Below, piece after piece: positions 42,072 through 51,583 of a stretch of DNA of 64,000 nt. Within the stretch, counting starts at the first letter, position 1. The number at the start of each line of letters is the position of its first letter. The translations under genes and the position numbers were made by a program. Under the pieces are notes generated by a model. It ran no database searches, had not been told where the DNA came from, and saw only the letters and a list, made by a program, of their open reading frames with translations. This DNA comes from Sporosarcina quadrami (GTDB lineage: Bacteria; Bacillota; Bacilli; Bacillales_A; Planococcaceae), in assembly GCF_014836615.1 (NCBI RefSeq), contig NZ_JACSQN010000003.1, positions 212,987 through 276,986 on the forward strand, given 5' to 3'.

Positions 42072-42317
42072 CAATCCAGCTTCAGGCGCCAGAGGCTCGG
42101 GTCATAAGTCAAAAATGCTAAGCGGGAAGGGCGCCGCTTTTCATTTCCGCCTTATGCCTGTCGCCTCTAGGCAGGCGCCTTCCGCTTTTTCATACAATCC
42201 AGCTTCAGGCGCCAGAGGCTCGGGTCATAAGTCAAAAATGCTAAGCGGAAAGGACGCCGCTTTTCATTTCCGCCTTATGCCTGTCGCCTCTAGGCAGGCG
42301 CCTTCCGCTTTTTCATT
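42072..42317. repeat. Tandemly duplicated 123-bp element with inner palindromes
   Basis: Copy 1 is 42072-42194, copy 2 is 42195-42317; they differ by only a few bases (for example GCGGGAAGGGCGCC against GCGGAAAGGACGCC). Each copy has outer GGCGCC-AGAGGC-CATAAG blocks matched by CTTATG-GCCTCT-GGCGCC in reverse order and an inner AAGCGG/CCGCTT hairpin. Copy 2 runs into the stop codon of SEDS copy 2. It resembles a dispersed palindromic element I recall from other Bacillales genomes. It fills the gap between the two SEDS genes. Confidence 0.9.
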
Positions 42318-43509
42318 CATCCTCATCAGACTCAAACATGTACGTTCGATGATGGAATTTCATGCTGAAGATGAGCCCTATGGCGAGCATGTTGCTAAAT
42401 AACGAACTGCCTCCGTAGCTGATGAACGGCAGCGGGATTCCGGTGATCGGCAACAGCTGTATATTCATACCGATGTTTTCAAATACATGAAAAGCGATCA
42501 TCGCGATGACGCCTGTGCATACATATACACTAAAAGGATCTTTCAAACTTAAAGCGACTTTCGTCAAGTGATACATGAGGATGAAATACAGCGAGATGAC
42601 TACACAAGCGCCGATGAAGCCGTATTCCTCCCCGATGACGCTGAAGATGAAATCGGTATGGTTTTCAGGTATGTACACTTCACGCCCGTGAAACCCTTTC
42701 CCCGACAGTTCACCTGAACCGATCGCAGTCATCGCTTGAATTAGATTATACCCTTCATCAGAAGGGTAAGAGTAAGGGTCAAGCCAAGAATAAACCCGTC
42801 TGAACTGATAGCGGTCAAAACCGAGGACGTTTTCCATAAAGTCTTGTGCATACAGCGCCATCCATAATAATCCGACACCAAGAATTGCGCCTCCTGAAAA
42901 CAGTGGAACAATGATTTTCCATGAGATGCCTGCGACGAGTATAATGGCAATTGTAATTGCGATAAATACTAATGAAGTACCTAAATCTGGCTGCTTTGCG
43001 ATGAAAAACAGCGGGAGGATAAGTGTGATACCGATTTTACCAAGTAGCCAGAAGTCGCTCTTCATGTTGCGCACTAAGTGCTCTTCCTGATGTTTGCTTA
43101 CTACCCGCGCCATGCCAAGGATGAAGAACGTCTTAATGAACTCAGAAGGTTGAATCGTTCCAATCACAGGCAAATGCAACCATCTTTTCGCGCCAAGACG
43201 GATTTCGGCGATCTGATCTTTACCGCCAGGAGCGAACATGAGGAAAAGTAATAATAAAATACCGAATCCATATAACGGCCATGAGATTTTCTTGTATTGT
43301 TCAGGGTCTAAGTACATCGCACAGGCGACAATGATCATACCGAGTCCGTACCATCTTATTTGGAGCAAGACAAAATTGATCGGACCGTATTGTTCAGCAG
43401 TCTGTGCGGAAGCGATCGCGAAGAAACTCACAATGGCAAGTAACATTAATATGAAAGCGAGCGTCCAATCAAAACGGTCGGACGACTTATTTTGGAGATT
43501 CAATGACAT
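42313..43509 (-). CDS. SEDS-family protein (RodA/FtsW/SpoVE), copy 2
   Basis: 398 aa, same blocks as copy 1: AKQPDLGTSLVFIAI, RVYSWLDPYSYPSDEGYNLI, HTDFIFSVIGEEYGFIGA, PLPFISYGGSS, and an almost identical end (LAIGLIFSMKFHHRTYMF). The two are clearly paralogous over full length. It lies upstream of copy 1 on the same strand and next to ddl (divergent), which fits a cell-wall role. AAGGTGAATGTC precedes the ATG. Confidence 0.9.
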   Translation of the reverse strand: MSLNLQNKSSDRFDWTLAFILMLLAIVSFFAIASAQTAEQYGPINFVLLQIRWYGLGMIIVACAMYLDPEQYKKISWPLYGFGILLLLFLMFAPGGKDQIAEIRLGAKRWLHLPVIGTIQPSEFIKTFFILGMARVVSKHQEEHLVRNMKSDFWLLGKIGITLILPLFFIAKQPDLGTSLVFIAITIAIILVAGISWKIIVPLFSGGAILGVGLLWMALYAQDFMENVLGFDRYQFRRVYSWLDPYSYPSDEGYNLIQAMTAIGSGELSGKGFHGREVYIPENHTDFIFSVIGEEYGFIGACVVISLYFILMYHLTKVALSLKDPFSVYVCTGVIAMIAFHVFENIGMNIQLLPITGIPLPFISYGGSSLFSNMLAIGLIFSMKFHHRTYMFESDEDE

Positions 43510-43686
43510 TCACCTTTTCTCAAAAACTAGTAGTTCGAGTATAACCTAACTAGCGCAATATATCATATCCTTGTACTGACGTCGCCTAGCGCACGAGGTT
43601 GCAAATGGAAAGGTGAAAAATGTTATGAGACAGTCTGTTTCATGCTAAACTATATGAATGAAATCTAAAGCGAGCGAGGGATTCAG

Positions 43687-44751
43687 ATGAAAAGAAAATT
43701 AGGGTTAGTCTATGGTGGAAAGTCCGCGGAGCATGAAGTATCGCTCTCCACAGCAAGAGCAGTGACGCATGCAGTAGATTTCGATAAATACGAAGTGATA
43801 CCAGTATATATAACGTACAGCGGCGAATGGAGAAAAGGCGATGCATTACTTGCACCGGCAGAAACGATTGAACAATTGCGTCTTGAACGAGACATGGAAC
43901 GACCAGATTGCATCCGGGATTTCTTGAACGGCACCGGAACTCCTGATATTATTTTACCTTTATTGCACGGAACGAACGGTGAAGATGGCACGGTCCAAGG
44001 GTTATTTGAAGTGATGAATATTCCGTACGCAGGAAATGGTGTCCTTGCTTCATCCGCAGGCATGGATAAAGTCGTTATGAAGCAACTGTTTCAACATGTC
44101 GGTTTAAAACAAGTCCCTTACGTCTATTTCATCCGCAATCAATGGAAGGAAGATCGTCAGTATTGGATCGACAAGATGGAGCGAGAACTCAATTTCCCGA
44201 TGTTTGTCAAACCTGCTAATCTAGGTTCAAGCGTCGGCATCAGCAAAGCGGTCGATCACGAAACGTTAGTGAAAGCGGTCGAATTCGCTCTCAAATTTGA
44301 CCGTAAAATTATCGTTGAACAAGGCATTACGGCGCGTGAAGTGGAAGTGAGTGTTCTCGGCAATGACAATCCGGTCTGCTCCGTACTTGGGGAGATTAAA
44401 CCTGTAGCGACTTTCTATGATTATGAAGCGAAATACCAGGATGGTAGTACCGAACTCCTTATTCCTGCGCCAGTGACGGATGAAGTGCAAACGACGCTCA
44501 AGGATATGGCGATTCGTGCATTTAAAGTATTGGATTGTGCAGGACTTGTCCGCGCAGACTTTTTCGTCACAGCTAATGACGAAGTGCTTATCAATGAAGT
44601 GAACACAATGCCAGGTTTCACACCGACGAGCATGTTCCCGTTGTTATGGCAAAACACCGGCAAGTCATATCCGGAATTGATTGATGATTTGATTGAACTT
44701 GCACTAGAACGTCATGAAGAAAAAAAGAAGATACAATATACGATGGATTGA
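43687..44751 (+). CDS. ddl: D-alanine--D-alanine ligase
   Basis: 354 aa ATP-grasp enzyme that makes D-Ala-D-Ala for peptidoglycan. KLGLVYGGKSAEHEVSLSTA opens the N-terminal domain; LPLLHGTNGEDGTVQG, FPMFVKPANLGSSVGISK and LINEVNTMPGFTPTSMFP are the ligase signatures. The residue set around YEAKYQDGSTE suits the dipeptide (not lactate) ligase. GAGGGA before the ATG. 12 bp upstream of murF, its pathway partner. Confidence 0.96.
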   Translation: MKRKLGLVYGGKSAEHEVSLSTARAVTHAVDFDKYEVIPVYITYSGEWRKGDALLAPAETIEQLRLERDMERPDCIRDFLNGTGTPDIILPLLHGTNGEDGTVQGLFEVMNIPYAGNGVLASSAGMDKVVMKQLFQHVGLKQVPYVYFIRNQWKEDRQYWIDKMERELNFPMFVKPANLGSSVGISKAVDHETLVKAVEFALKFDRKIIVEQGITAREVEVSVLGNDNPVCSVLGEIKPVATFYDYEAKYQDGSTELLIPAPVTDEVQTTLKDMAIRAFKVLDCAGLVRADFFVTANDEVLINEVNTMPGFTPTSMFPLLWQNTGKSYPELIDDLIELALERHEEKKKIQYTMD

Positions 44752-44763
44752 GTGTGATACGTA

Positions 44764-46137
44764 ATGAAAAGGAAATTGACTGAACTGGCTACATGGCTTG
44801 GTGCGAATGGGCAACATATGGAGAATGTCACCGTGAGTGGCGCATCGATTGACTCACGGACAATTGCTGCGGGAGATCTGTTCATACCGTTTCGCGGTGA
44901 ACAAGTGAACGGTCATAAATATGTGGAGCAGGCGATCCAAAAGGGTGCAGCCGCTTCTTTGTGGATGAAAGACGAACCGGATGCGCCGGAAGATATTCCG
45001 CTTATTTTTGTCGAAGATCCTGAACTTGCGCTACAGCAACTTGCTCGCGCTTATCGCGATGAGCTCAAATGCAAATTTATCGGTATCACGGGTTCAAACG
45101 GGAAGACATCGACGAAAGATTTGATTGCAAGTGTTTTACGTCCTTACTTCAACGTCCAAAAGACGGAAGGGAATTTTAACAACGAACTTGGAATGCCGTT
45201 GACGATTCTTTCATTACAAGAAGACTGTGAAGTGGCAGTTCTTGAAATGGGGATGAGTGGGTATGGCGAAATTTCCTTTTTGTCGAAATTAGCAAAACCG
45301 GATTATGCGGTCATTACAAATATCGGCGAAGCGCATATGCAAGATCTTGGTTCACGTGAAGGGATTGCGAAGGCCAAATTTGAAATTATTGATGGATTAA
45401 AAGCGGATGGCAAATTCTTTTATGATGGTGATGAACCGCTTTTACACGACCTTGTTAACAAGCATCCGGAGTTGAACAGTGAATCGTTTGGACATAGCGA
45501 TAATAACGATTTAGCTTTAGTTTCCATTACTTCAGGTGATGAAGGTAGTGAGTTCAAAGTTTCTGGTATCGTCAATGGTGATTTTACAATCCCGGTCTTC
45601 GGTGCACATCAGGTTAAAAATACGCTCGCCGCGATTTTAATCGCCCATGAACTTGGATTGGATGAGTCCCGTATTGACAAAGCTCTCAGGCAGTCCAAAC
45701 TGACAGATATGCGTATGCAACCAGTCGTCGCTTCTAGTGGTGCTTTATTCATTAATGACGCTTATAATGCTGCTCCTACATCGATGCAAGCGGCGCTATC
45801 GTTTTTAAAAGAGACGGAATTGCGTACGAAAAAGTGGGTTGTCCTGGGTGATATGTTGGAACTTGGTGACAATGAACGAAACTACCATGAATCCATAGCG
45901 ACACAACTAAGCACAATACAGTTAGAGGGAATCCTCTTATATGGTCCGCGAATGAAATGGCTGCGAGACGAGCTTGAACAGGTTGGGAACAATAGTAAAA
46001 TTATCTGGTCGGAAAGTGCGTATGAGCCTTTAATTGAAACGTTGCGAAAATCAATCGGAAAAGATTCAATCGTGTTGTTGAAAGGTTCGAGAGGGATGGC
46101 GCTTGAAACGGTCATGAAAGCTGTTCTGGAAGGATGA
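44764..46137 (+). CDS. murF: UDP-MurNAc-tripeptide--D-alanyl-D-alanine ligase
   Basis: 457 aa Mur ligase adding the Ddl product to the UDP-MurNAc tripeptide. FIGITGSNGKTSTKDLIASVL is the ATP loop, TEGNFNNELGMPLTIL the central domain marker, and INDAYNAAPTSMQAAL the C-terminal domain block. Uses ATP in the cytosol. Operon with ddl; its stop overlaps the next gene start. Confidence 0.96.
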   Translation: MKRKLTELATWLGANGQHMENVTVSGASIDSRTIAAGDLFIPFRGEQVNGHKYVEQAIQKGAAASLWMKDEPDAPEDIPLIFVEDPELALQQLARAYRDELKCKFIGITGSNGKTSTKDLIASVLRPYFNVQKTEGNFNNELGMPLTILSLQEDCEVAVLEMGMSGYGEISFLSKLAKPDYAVITNIGEAHMQDLGSREGIAKAKFEIIDGLKADGKFFYDGDEPLLHDLVNKHPELNSESFGHSDNNDLALVSITSGDEGSEFKVSGIVNGDFTIPVFGAHQVKNTLAAILIAHELGLDESRIDKALRQSKLTDMRMQPVVASSGALFINDAYNAAPTSMQAALSFLKETELRTKKWVVLGDMLELGDNERNYHESIATQLSTIQLEGILLYGPRMKWLRDELEQVGNNSKIIWSESAYEPLIETLRKSIGKDSIVLLKGSRGMALETVMKAVLEG

Positions 46138-46826
46138 GTACGGGTGTGCTTTTCCTTCACGGATTTACAGGAGGTCCCTTTGAAGTCCGTCCGTTCATGA
46201 ATTATATACAGGAACAGACGGACTGGGCCGTTTCCGTACCTGTGCTACCCGGGCATGATTTTCCGCTAAATCTTAAAAATGTATCTGCAGATTCTTGGCT
46301 TATGGAAGCGGAACTGGCACTCGGCCGCTTGAGGAAAGAAGTCGACGAGGTCATTATTGTAGGTTTCTCGATGGGTGGACTGATCGCCATGTATTTAGCA
46401 TTACGCTACCCGATTGCGAAATTAGTGTTGCTTAGTGCTGCTGCGAAGTATATTAGTCCCCGTGTTCTCATTGAAGATGCTGCGGTTATGCTCTCGGAAT
46501 CCATTACGAAAACGTATCCGCCAAATACGTTTTATCATTTGTATGACTATAAATTACGCCATACGCCATTTGCTGCAACGAGAGAATTTTTGCGCGTTGT
46601 AAAAATGGTGGAACCGTATTACGGGAAAATTACTGTTCCGGTTTGTATTGTACAAGGGAAAAAAGATGGCATCGTTCCTTTTGCAACGGCTGATTACTTG
46701 TTGAAAAGTTTAGGGTCAGAAAAGAAACAGCTCATCGTATCTGAGCAAGGTAAGCATCATATTTGTTATAGCGATGATTGCAATGAGTGGTACGAAAAAG
46801 TGTTGGAATTTATGAATCGCGAATAG
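46134..46826 (+). CDS. Alpha/beta hydrolase, carboxylesterase (Est30-like)
   Basis: 230 aa monoacylglycerol/carboxylesterase-type hydrolase. Oxyanion strand VLFLHGFTGGPFEV, nucleophile elbow GFSMGG, acid in QGKKDGIVPF and His in EQGKHHICYSDD are all in family order. Cytosolic. ATG overlaps the murF stop, so translation may be coupled; a GTG at 46146 is an alternative start. Physiological substrate unknown. Confidence 0.87.
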   Translation: MSTGVLFLHGFTGGPFEVRPFMNYIQEQTDWAVSVPVLPGHDFPLNLKNVSADSWLMEAELALGRLRKEVDEVIIVGFSMGGLIAMYLALRYPIAKLVLLSAAAKYISPRVLIEDAAVMLSESITKTYPPNTFYHLYDYKLRHTPFAATREFLRVVKMVEPYYGKITVPVCIVQGKKDGIVPFATADYLLKSLGSEKKQLIVSEQGKHHICYSDDCNEWYEKVLEFMNRE

Positions 46827-46868
46827 CGCAGGATTCTGATTACACTTTTAATGTCGAATCATTTGCGG

Positions 46869-46896
46869 TTGACGCTTCGTCGTGGTAAACTACTAT
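46869..46896 (+). promoter_or_regulatory. Probable sigma-A promoter of cshA
   Basis: TTGACG (46869-46874), 16-bp spacer, TACTAT (46891-46896), about 300 bp before the cshA start. Confidence 0.5.
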
Positions 46897-46920
46897 GAGT
46901 ATTGGATACATTTACGCGAG

Positions 46921-46952
46921 ACTCTTCCATTGGTGAAGAGTACTTTTTTTTG
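46921..46952 (+). terminator. Terminator hairpin in the esterase-cshA gap (possible leader attenuator)
   Basis: ACTCTTC (46921-46927) pairs with GAAGAGT, then eight T. It could end the esterase transcript (95 bp after its stop) or, because a promoter lies just upstream, act early in the cshA leader. Confidence 0.7.
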
Positions 46953-47198
46953 AATAAAACGGTTTGAAGCCCATGGAACAGCAATCCATCGGGGTGAAGG
47001 ACCGATCGGCAGAGACCGGCTTCCTTTTCAACTATAGCCTCTGAAACCTATTGAAGTTCATCAATGGACTTCTGTCCACTCCAGAGTATACAAAAATAAC
47101 GGAAACGTTCCCATAGAAGTTAAAAGCTCGAATTTGCCGTGCTTTCATTTGCAAATGTAACCAATTGCTAAATGAGAAACCAAAGGAGATTGAGAAGT
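46953..47198 (+). other. Long 5' leader of cshA, no gene
   Basis: About 245 nt between the early terminator and the TTG start. It has several small inverted repeats (for example CCGATCGG, GGACTTCTGTCC) but no known riboswitch pattern that I recognise. Long structured leaders are common for cold-responsive helicase genes. Confidence 0.45.
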
Positions 47199-48716
47199 TT
47201 GACAAAATTTTCAGAACTTAATATCAGTGAATCCACACAAAATGCATTATCACGTATGGGATTCGAAGAGGCAACACCAATCCAGGAGAGCACAATTACA
47301 TTCGGTATGGAAGGCAAGGATGTAATCGGACAAGCACAAACGGGTACAGGTAAAACTGCGGCATTTGGTATTCCTCTAATCGAGAAAATCGATATGAACG
47401 ACACATCCGTACAAGCGCTAGTCATCGCACCAACACGTGAACTTGCAATCCAAGTATCCGAAGAAATCTACAAAATCGGTTACGGAAGACGCGCTCGCGT
47501 ATTGACTGTTTATGGCGGCCAAGAAATCGGACGTCAGATCCGTGCATTGCGCAACAATCCACAAATCGTCGTTGGAACACCAGGTCGTATACTTGACCAT
47601 ATTAACCGTAAAACGTTGAAATTGGATAAAGTACAGACACTTGTTCTTGACGAAGCTGATGAAATGTTGAACATGGGCTTCATCGAAGACATCAATACAA
47701 TTTTGGCAGCAGTACCAGCTGAACGCCAAACACTATTGTTCTCTGCGACAATGCCTCCAGCAATTCGTAAAATTGCTGAAACATTCATGAAGAACCCTGA
47801 AATCGTGAAAATTAAATCGAAGGAAATGACAGTCGAGAACATCGACCAGTACTTCGTTAAATCACAAGAAAGAGAAAAGTTCGATATCCTATCACGTCTA
47901 TTGAATGTACACCAACCGGAACTTGCAATTATCTTCGGTCGTACGAAACGTCGTGTTGATGAACTATCTCATGCACTTAATATCCGCGGATACCTTGCAG
48001 AAGGAATTCACGGTGATTTGACACAAGCGAAGCGTATGTCAGTACTTCGCCAGTTCAAAGAAAACAAAATCGATATCTTAGTTGCAACTGATGTAGCTGC
48101 GCGTGGACTTGATATTTCAGGCGTAACACACGTATATAACTTTGATATTCCACAAGATCCAGAAAGCTATGTACACCGTATCGGACGTACAGGCCGTGCT
48201 GGTAAGAGTGGTATGGCAATTACATTTGTCACTCCACGTGAAATGGGTTACTTGCGTACCGTTGAAGAAACTACTAAAAAGCGCATGAATCCACTTCAGC
48301 CACCAACAGAAGACGAAGCGTTGATCGGTCAACAACGTGTAGCGATGGATCAGTTAAAAGAAATCGTTGCGAAAAACGAGTTGAATGATTATATGCCATT
48401 AGCGGCAGAACTTCTTCAAGGTATGGATGCTCAAGAAGTTGTTGCAGCGGCAATTAGATCATTAACGAACGAGCCGGACGATACACCAATCAAGATTACT
48501 GAAGAGCGTCCTTTACCAAGCCGTAAACCACAATCATCACGCAGTGGTGGAGGATATAAAGGTAACCGTAGTGGCGGAGGCCGTTCATCTGGCGGCAACC
48601 GTGGCGGCGGATATGGCGGCGGAAGCGGCGGTTCACGTCGTAGTAGTGGAAGTCGTGAAGGCCGCGAAGGCGGAGCACGCAGAGATCGTCCAAGAGGCGG
48701 CAAGTCAGAAAGATAA
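47199..48716 (+). CDS. cshA: DEAD-box RNA helicase CshA
   Basis: 505 aa ATP-dependent RNA helicase, used in mRNA decay and ribosome assembly, mainly in the cold. Motifs: Q-motif region [18 protein letters not shown] (I), PTRELAIQ (Ia), TPGR (Ib), VLDEADEML (II), FSATMP (III), IIFGRTKRR (IV), [12 protein letters not shown] (V), [10 protein letters not shown] (VI). The C-terminal 60 residues are a Gly/Arg/Ser-rich tail ([17 protein letters not shown]), likely RNA-binding. TTG 47199 has AAAGGAG upstream and gives the family start [10 protein letters not shown]. Confidence 0.95.
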   Translation: MTKFSELNISESTQNALSRMGFEEATPIQESTITFGMEGKDVIGQAQTGTGKTAAFGIPLIEKIDMNDTSVQALVIAPTRELAIQVSEEIYKIGYGRRARVLTVYGGQEIGRQIRALRNNPQIVVGTPGRILDHINRKTLKLDKVQTLVLDEADEMLNMGFIEDINTILAAVPAERQTLLFSATMPPAIRKIAETFMKNPEIVKIKSKEMTVENIDQYFVKSQEREKFDILSRLLNVHQPELAIIFGRTKRRVDELSHALNIRGYLAEGIHGDLTQAKRMSVLRQFKENKIDILVATDVAARGLDISGVTHVYNFDIPQDPESYVHRIGRTGRAGKSGMAITFVTPREMGYLRTVEETTKKRMNPLQPPTEDEALIGQQRVAMDQLKEIVAKNELNDYMPLAAELLQGMDAQEVVAAAIRSLTNEPDDTPIKITEERPLPSRKPQSSRSGGGYKGNRSGGGRSSGGNRGGGYGGGSGGSRRSSGSREGREGGARRDRPRGGKSER

Positions 48717-48733
48717 TTACAAAAATTCCTGGG

Positions 48734-48752
48734 AGACGATTTATCGTCTTTT
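48734..48752 (+). terminator. Weak terminator after cshA
   Basis: AGACGAT pairs with ATCGTCT around TT, followed by TTTT. Confidence 0.5.
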
Positions 48753-48822
48753 GGGAGTTTTTTATTTCCGAAACATTTTCGGGTGTCATTCGTATACAAT
48801 AGAAAGAAAGGAGTGTGTTTTT

Positions 48823-49302
48823 ATGAGGGCTCAACCTGCAAACAGGATTTCCCGTAAAGGGCTAAAAGTATGGCGTTTATACGGCATCATTCAAACGAGC
48901 ATACTTACATTGCTTGCAATTGGTATCGGTGTCCTCGTATACATATTTGAATGGCCAACGTGGATCTATCTGATTGAAGTCGGCGTCATTGTTCTGTTCG
49001 CTTATTTCATCATCGCTCTTTTCCCGAAAATTAGGTGGATGAGATGGAGATATGAAGTGCGTGAATCTGAAATTGAGTTGCAACACGGGTTATTCATCGT
49101 TAAGCGGACTCTCATCCCGATGGTGCGAGTTCAACATGTCGATACATCTCAAGGGCCGATTCTTAGGAAGTATGGATTGGCTGAAATTTCAATATCGACT
49201 GCTGCTACAGTTCATACAATTCCAGCATTAGTAATGGGGGAAGCGGATGATATGAGAAATAGAATTTCCGTACTTGCAAGGGTGGCGGAAGATGATGTCT
49301 GA
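48823..49302 (+). CDS. ydbS: bPH2-domain membrane protein (YdbS-like)
   Basis: 159 aa: two helices (about 20-65) and one bacterial PH domain 2 (RWRYEVRESEIELQHGLF, MVRVQHVDTSQGPILRKYGLAEISI). Same gene pair and place as Bacillus ydbS-ydbT after the helicase gene. Function not settled. AAAGGAG precedes the ATG at 48823; an in-frame extension into cshA has no site. Confidence 0.88.
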   Translation: MRAQPANRISRKGLKVWRLYGIIQTSILTLLAIGIGVLVYIFEWPTWIYLIEVGVIVLFAYFIIALFPKIRWMRWRYEVRESEIELQHGLFIVKRTLIPMVRVQHVDTSQGPILRKYGLAEISISTAATVHTIPALVMGEADDMRNRISVLARVAEDDV

Positions 49303-50839
49303 ACATAAACGGTATAAGTTACACTGGATTACGGCGATACTCGAAATGGTAAAGACATTGAAAGAGGCGATTCTACCGCTTGTTGTGCTGCTTTTTGCGA
49401 ATGGCTGGCGCGGAAGTGGGAATGCCCCGTGGTATGTGGAATATTGGACATTCATTGTGTTCGGTGTGCTCATTATTTTCTTGCTAATTAGCGGTATCAT
49501 TAAATGGGTACGATTCGTCTATTGGTTTGAAGATGATGAGTTGCGCATTGAGTCTGGACTGTTCGTGAAAAAGAAACGTTATATCCCTTTTGATCGAATC
49601 CAAAGCTTGGACTATACCGAAGGCATTTTTCACAGGCCGTTCGGGTTAGTAAAAGTGAAGGTTGAAACGGCTGGAAGTTCCTCGTCAAAACAAGCTGAAG
49701 GTGAGTTAACCGCCATTTCAAAAGAGGCGGCTAAACGAGTTGAAATTGAACTGGCTGAAGCGAAAAAACGCAAAAGAAACAACGTAGTTATTGATGAAGA
49801 AGAACATATGCTTGAAGAAGGTTTTATTCCGCAAGGGCATCATGAAGAAACACCAATACTTACAAATATCTTCACCATGACGAATAAAGATTTGCTGATC
49901 CTTGCAACGACTTCGGGAGGAATTGGCGTTATCTTATCGGGTGTGGCGATTTTCGCTTCTCAGTTCGGTGACCTTATACCATATGAATGGATGTACGAGG
50001 AGATTTCTGCATTTATCAAGTTCGGCGTCTTAATTGTCGCGATAGCGGTATTCTTTGGGGTACTTGGCGTTTGGCTGTTGTCAGTTGCGATGACGTTTCT
50101 GTCCAATTTCAATTTCAACGTTACGCTAGGTGAAGAGGATATCGTCATTACGAGAGGATTACTTGAGAAAAAACGGGCTACAGTGCCACTCAAGCGAATC
50201 CAAAGTATTGTCGTCGTGGAAAACCCACTTCGGAAGCTGTTCGGTTATGCATCCGTTACAATCCATAGTGCAGGTGGGGGGATTTCTGATAGCTCTAAAA
50301 TCAATCTCTTCCCTTTAGTGAAGAGGAAGATGGTGGAACGATATTTACTGGAAGTGTTTCCTGACATGCATGTCGATGAGCCTGCAAATAAGCTGACTGT
50401 TAGAGGAAAACCGTTCTATTACCGAATCGATTTTCTTTGGATGGTACCTGTAATTGGAGCATTAATATATTTCTTTTTCCCGTATGGACTTTTTTCGCTC
50501 GCAATTATTCCTGTAATTATGGCACTTGGCATGTGGCAACATCGTTCGGCGGCCTTTGATATTAGCGGCAATCAGCTGACGATGCGTTTTAGGGGGATCA
50601 GTCTCCAGACGGCTTATATGATGCGGAAAAGAATTCAATCTATGGAAATGAAACAAAGTTATTTCCATAGACGTAAAGGTGTCGCAACAATCGTTGCTAG
50701 CGTCAAGTCAGGTATGGGGACGTATCATGCTACTGTGCAACATATGGAAGTAGAAAAAGCTGAAGAGATTTTTGATTGGTACGAAAAAGATCGAGTGCCT
50801 TCTGCAAAACAAGTTACCGGAAACCCGGTGACAGAATAG
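49292..50839 (+). CDS. ydbT: bPH2-domain membrane protein (YdbT-like)
   Basis: 515 aa with three bPH2 modules separated by helix pairs: FEDDELRIESGLFVKKKRYIPFDRIQSLDY, then EEDIVITRGLLEKKRATVPLKRIQSIVV, then a third, more divergent unit near RFRGISLQTAYMMRKRIQSME. Works presumably with YdbS in the membrane. Start overlaps the ydbS end (two ATG codons, 49292 and 49295), suggesting coupling. Confidence 0.88.
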   Translation: MMSEHKRYKLHWITAILEMVKTLKEAILPLVVLLFANGWRGSGNAPWYVEYWTFIVFGVLIIFLLISGIIKWVRFVYWFEDDELRIESGLFVKKKRYIPFDRIQSLDYTEGIFHRPFGLVKVKVETAGSSSSKQAEGELTAISKEAAKRVEIELAEAKKRKRNNVVIDEEEHMLEEGFIPQGHHEETPILTNIFTMTNKDLLILATTSGGIGVILSGVAIFASQFGDLIPYEWMYEEISAFIKFGVLIVAIAVFFGVLGVWLLSVAMTFLSNFNFNVTLGEEDIVITRGLLEKKRATVPLKRIQSIVVVENPLRKLFGYASVTIHSAGGGISDSSKINLFPLVKRKMVERYLLEVFPDMHVDEPANKLTVRGKPFYYRIDFLWMVPVIGALIYFFFPYGLFSLAIIPVIMALGMWQHRSAAFDISGNQLTMRFRGISLQTAYMMRKRIQSMEMKQSYFHRRKGVATIVASVKSGMGTYHATVQHMEVEKAEEIFDWYEKDRVPSAKQVTGNPVTE

Positions 50840-50850
50840 GAAGCATATAA

Positions 50851-50888
50851 AAAGGTGGAGCGGGATGATTAATTCCCACTCCACCTTC
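50851..50888. terminator. Bidirectional terminator
   Basis: AAGGTGGAGCGGG pairs imperfectly with CCCACTCCACCTT, between ydbT and the convergent rhomboid gene. Confidence 0.8.
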
Positions 50889-50891
50889 TAT

Positions 50892-51500
50892 TTACCGCTT
50901 TCGCCAGCTGACAATTCGTTTCGGATGAAAATAACTGAGACCGACGATGAAACCGACTATCAGACCTGCGATATGACCGATAATATTGACGCCTGGTTGG
51001 AGGAACGTCATGATTACGCTAAGCACGATAATCGGCAACATGATTTGACGGAGCTGAGGAAATGCATTTTTTGTGTAGTAAATCAGTGCGCCAAATGCAC
51101 CGAAAATCCCGAAAATCGCTCCGCTTGCTCCGGCATGTGCTGTTTCGATTCCGCCGAGGAAGTATGTGGCGATATTTGCAAAAATTCCAGCGAGCATATA
51201 GATGGTAAGGAATCTCGCTTTGCCTGCAAACTTTTCAAGTTCGGGTCCGAAGATGAACAACGAAAACATGTTAAATAGCAAGTGCATAAACCCGAGATGC
51301 ATGAACATCGGTGTAAAAAGCCGCCACCATTCACCGTCTGCAATGAGGTAATTGACGCCTAAACCAAAGTGATAAAGTTCGAGATTCCATTGAAATGGCA
51401 TAGACGTTAGAACGAAGACGATCGTATTAATAATAATTAGGGCAGTTACAAATGGGTAGGCCCGAATGTACTGAGAAAAGTTTTCTGTACGGATAAACAA
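50892..51500 (-). CDS. Rhomboid-family intramembrane serine protease
   Basis: 202 aa, six helices. Catalytic Ser126 in AHAGASGAIFG and His176 in IIGHIAG; the conserved EWWRLFTPMFMHLGFMHLLFN loop is present. Cleaves membrane-spanning substrates, unknown here. TTG at 51500 has AGGTG 6 nt upstream and yields the family start (M)FIRTENF; the frame further upstream to 51773 runs through acpS and is not real. Occupies the place of Bacillus ydcA. Confidence 0.92.
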   Translation of the reverse strand: MFIRTENFSQYIRAYPFVTALIIINTIVFVLTSMPFQWNLELYHFGLGVNYLIADGEWWRLFTPMFMHLGFMHLLFNMFSLFIFGPELEKFAGKARFLTIYMLAGIFANIATYFLGGIETAHAGASGAIFGIFGAFGALIYYTKNAFPQLRQIMLPIIVLSVIMTFLQPGVNIIGHIAGLIVGFIVGLSYFHPKRIVSWRKR

Positions 51501-51583
51501 ATTTTTCACCTGACCTTTGGATTCATTATACAACGTTTTCGGTTGGATAAGAAGTGAGATAACCTCGTCAAGGAGTTGAAGAG

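Noticed and set aside
48544..48822. 93-codon upstream extension of ydbS
   Set aside because: Runs in another frame through the cshA Gly/Arg tail and terminator; the ATG at 48823 has a good ribosome binding site.
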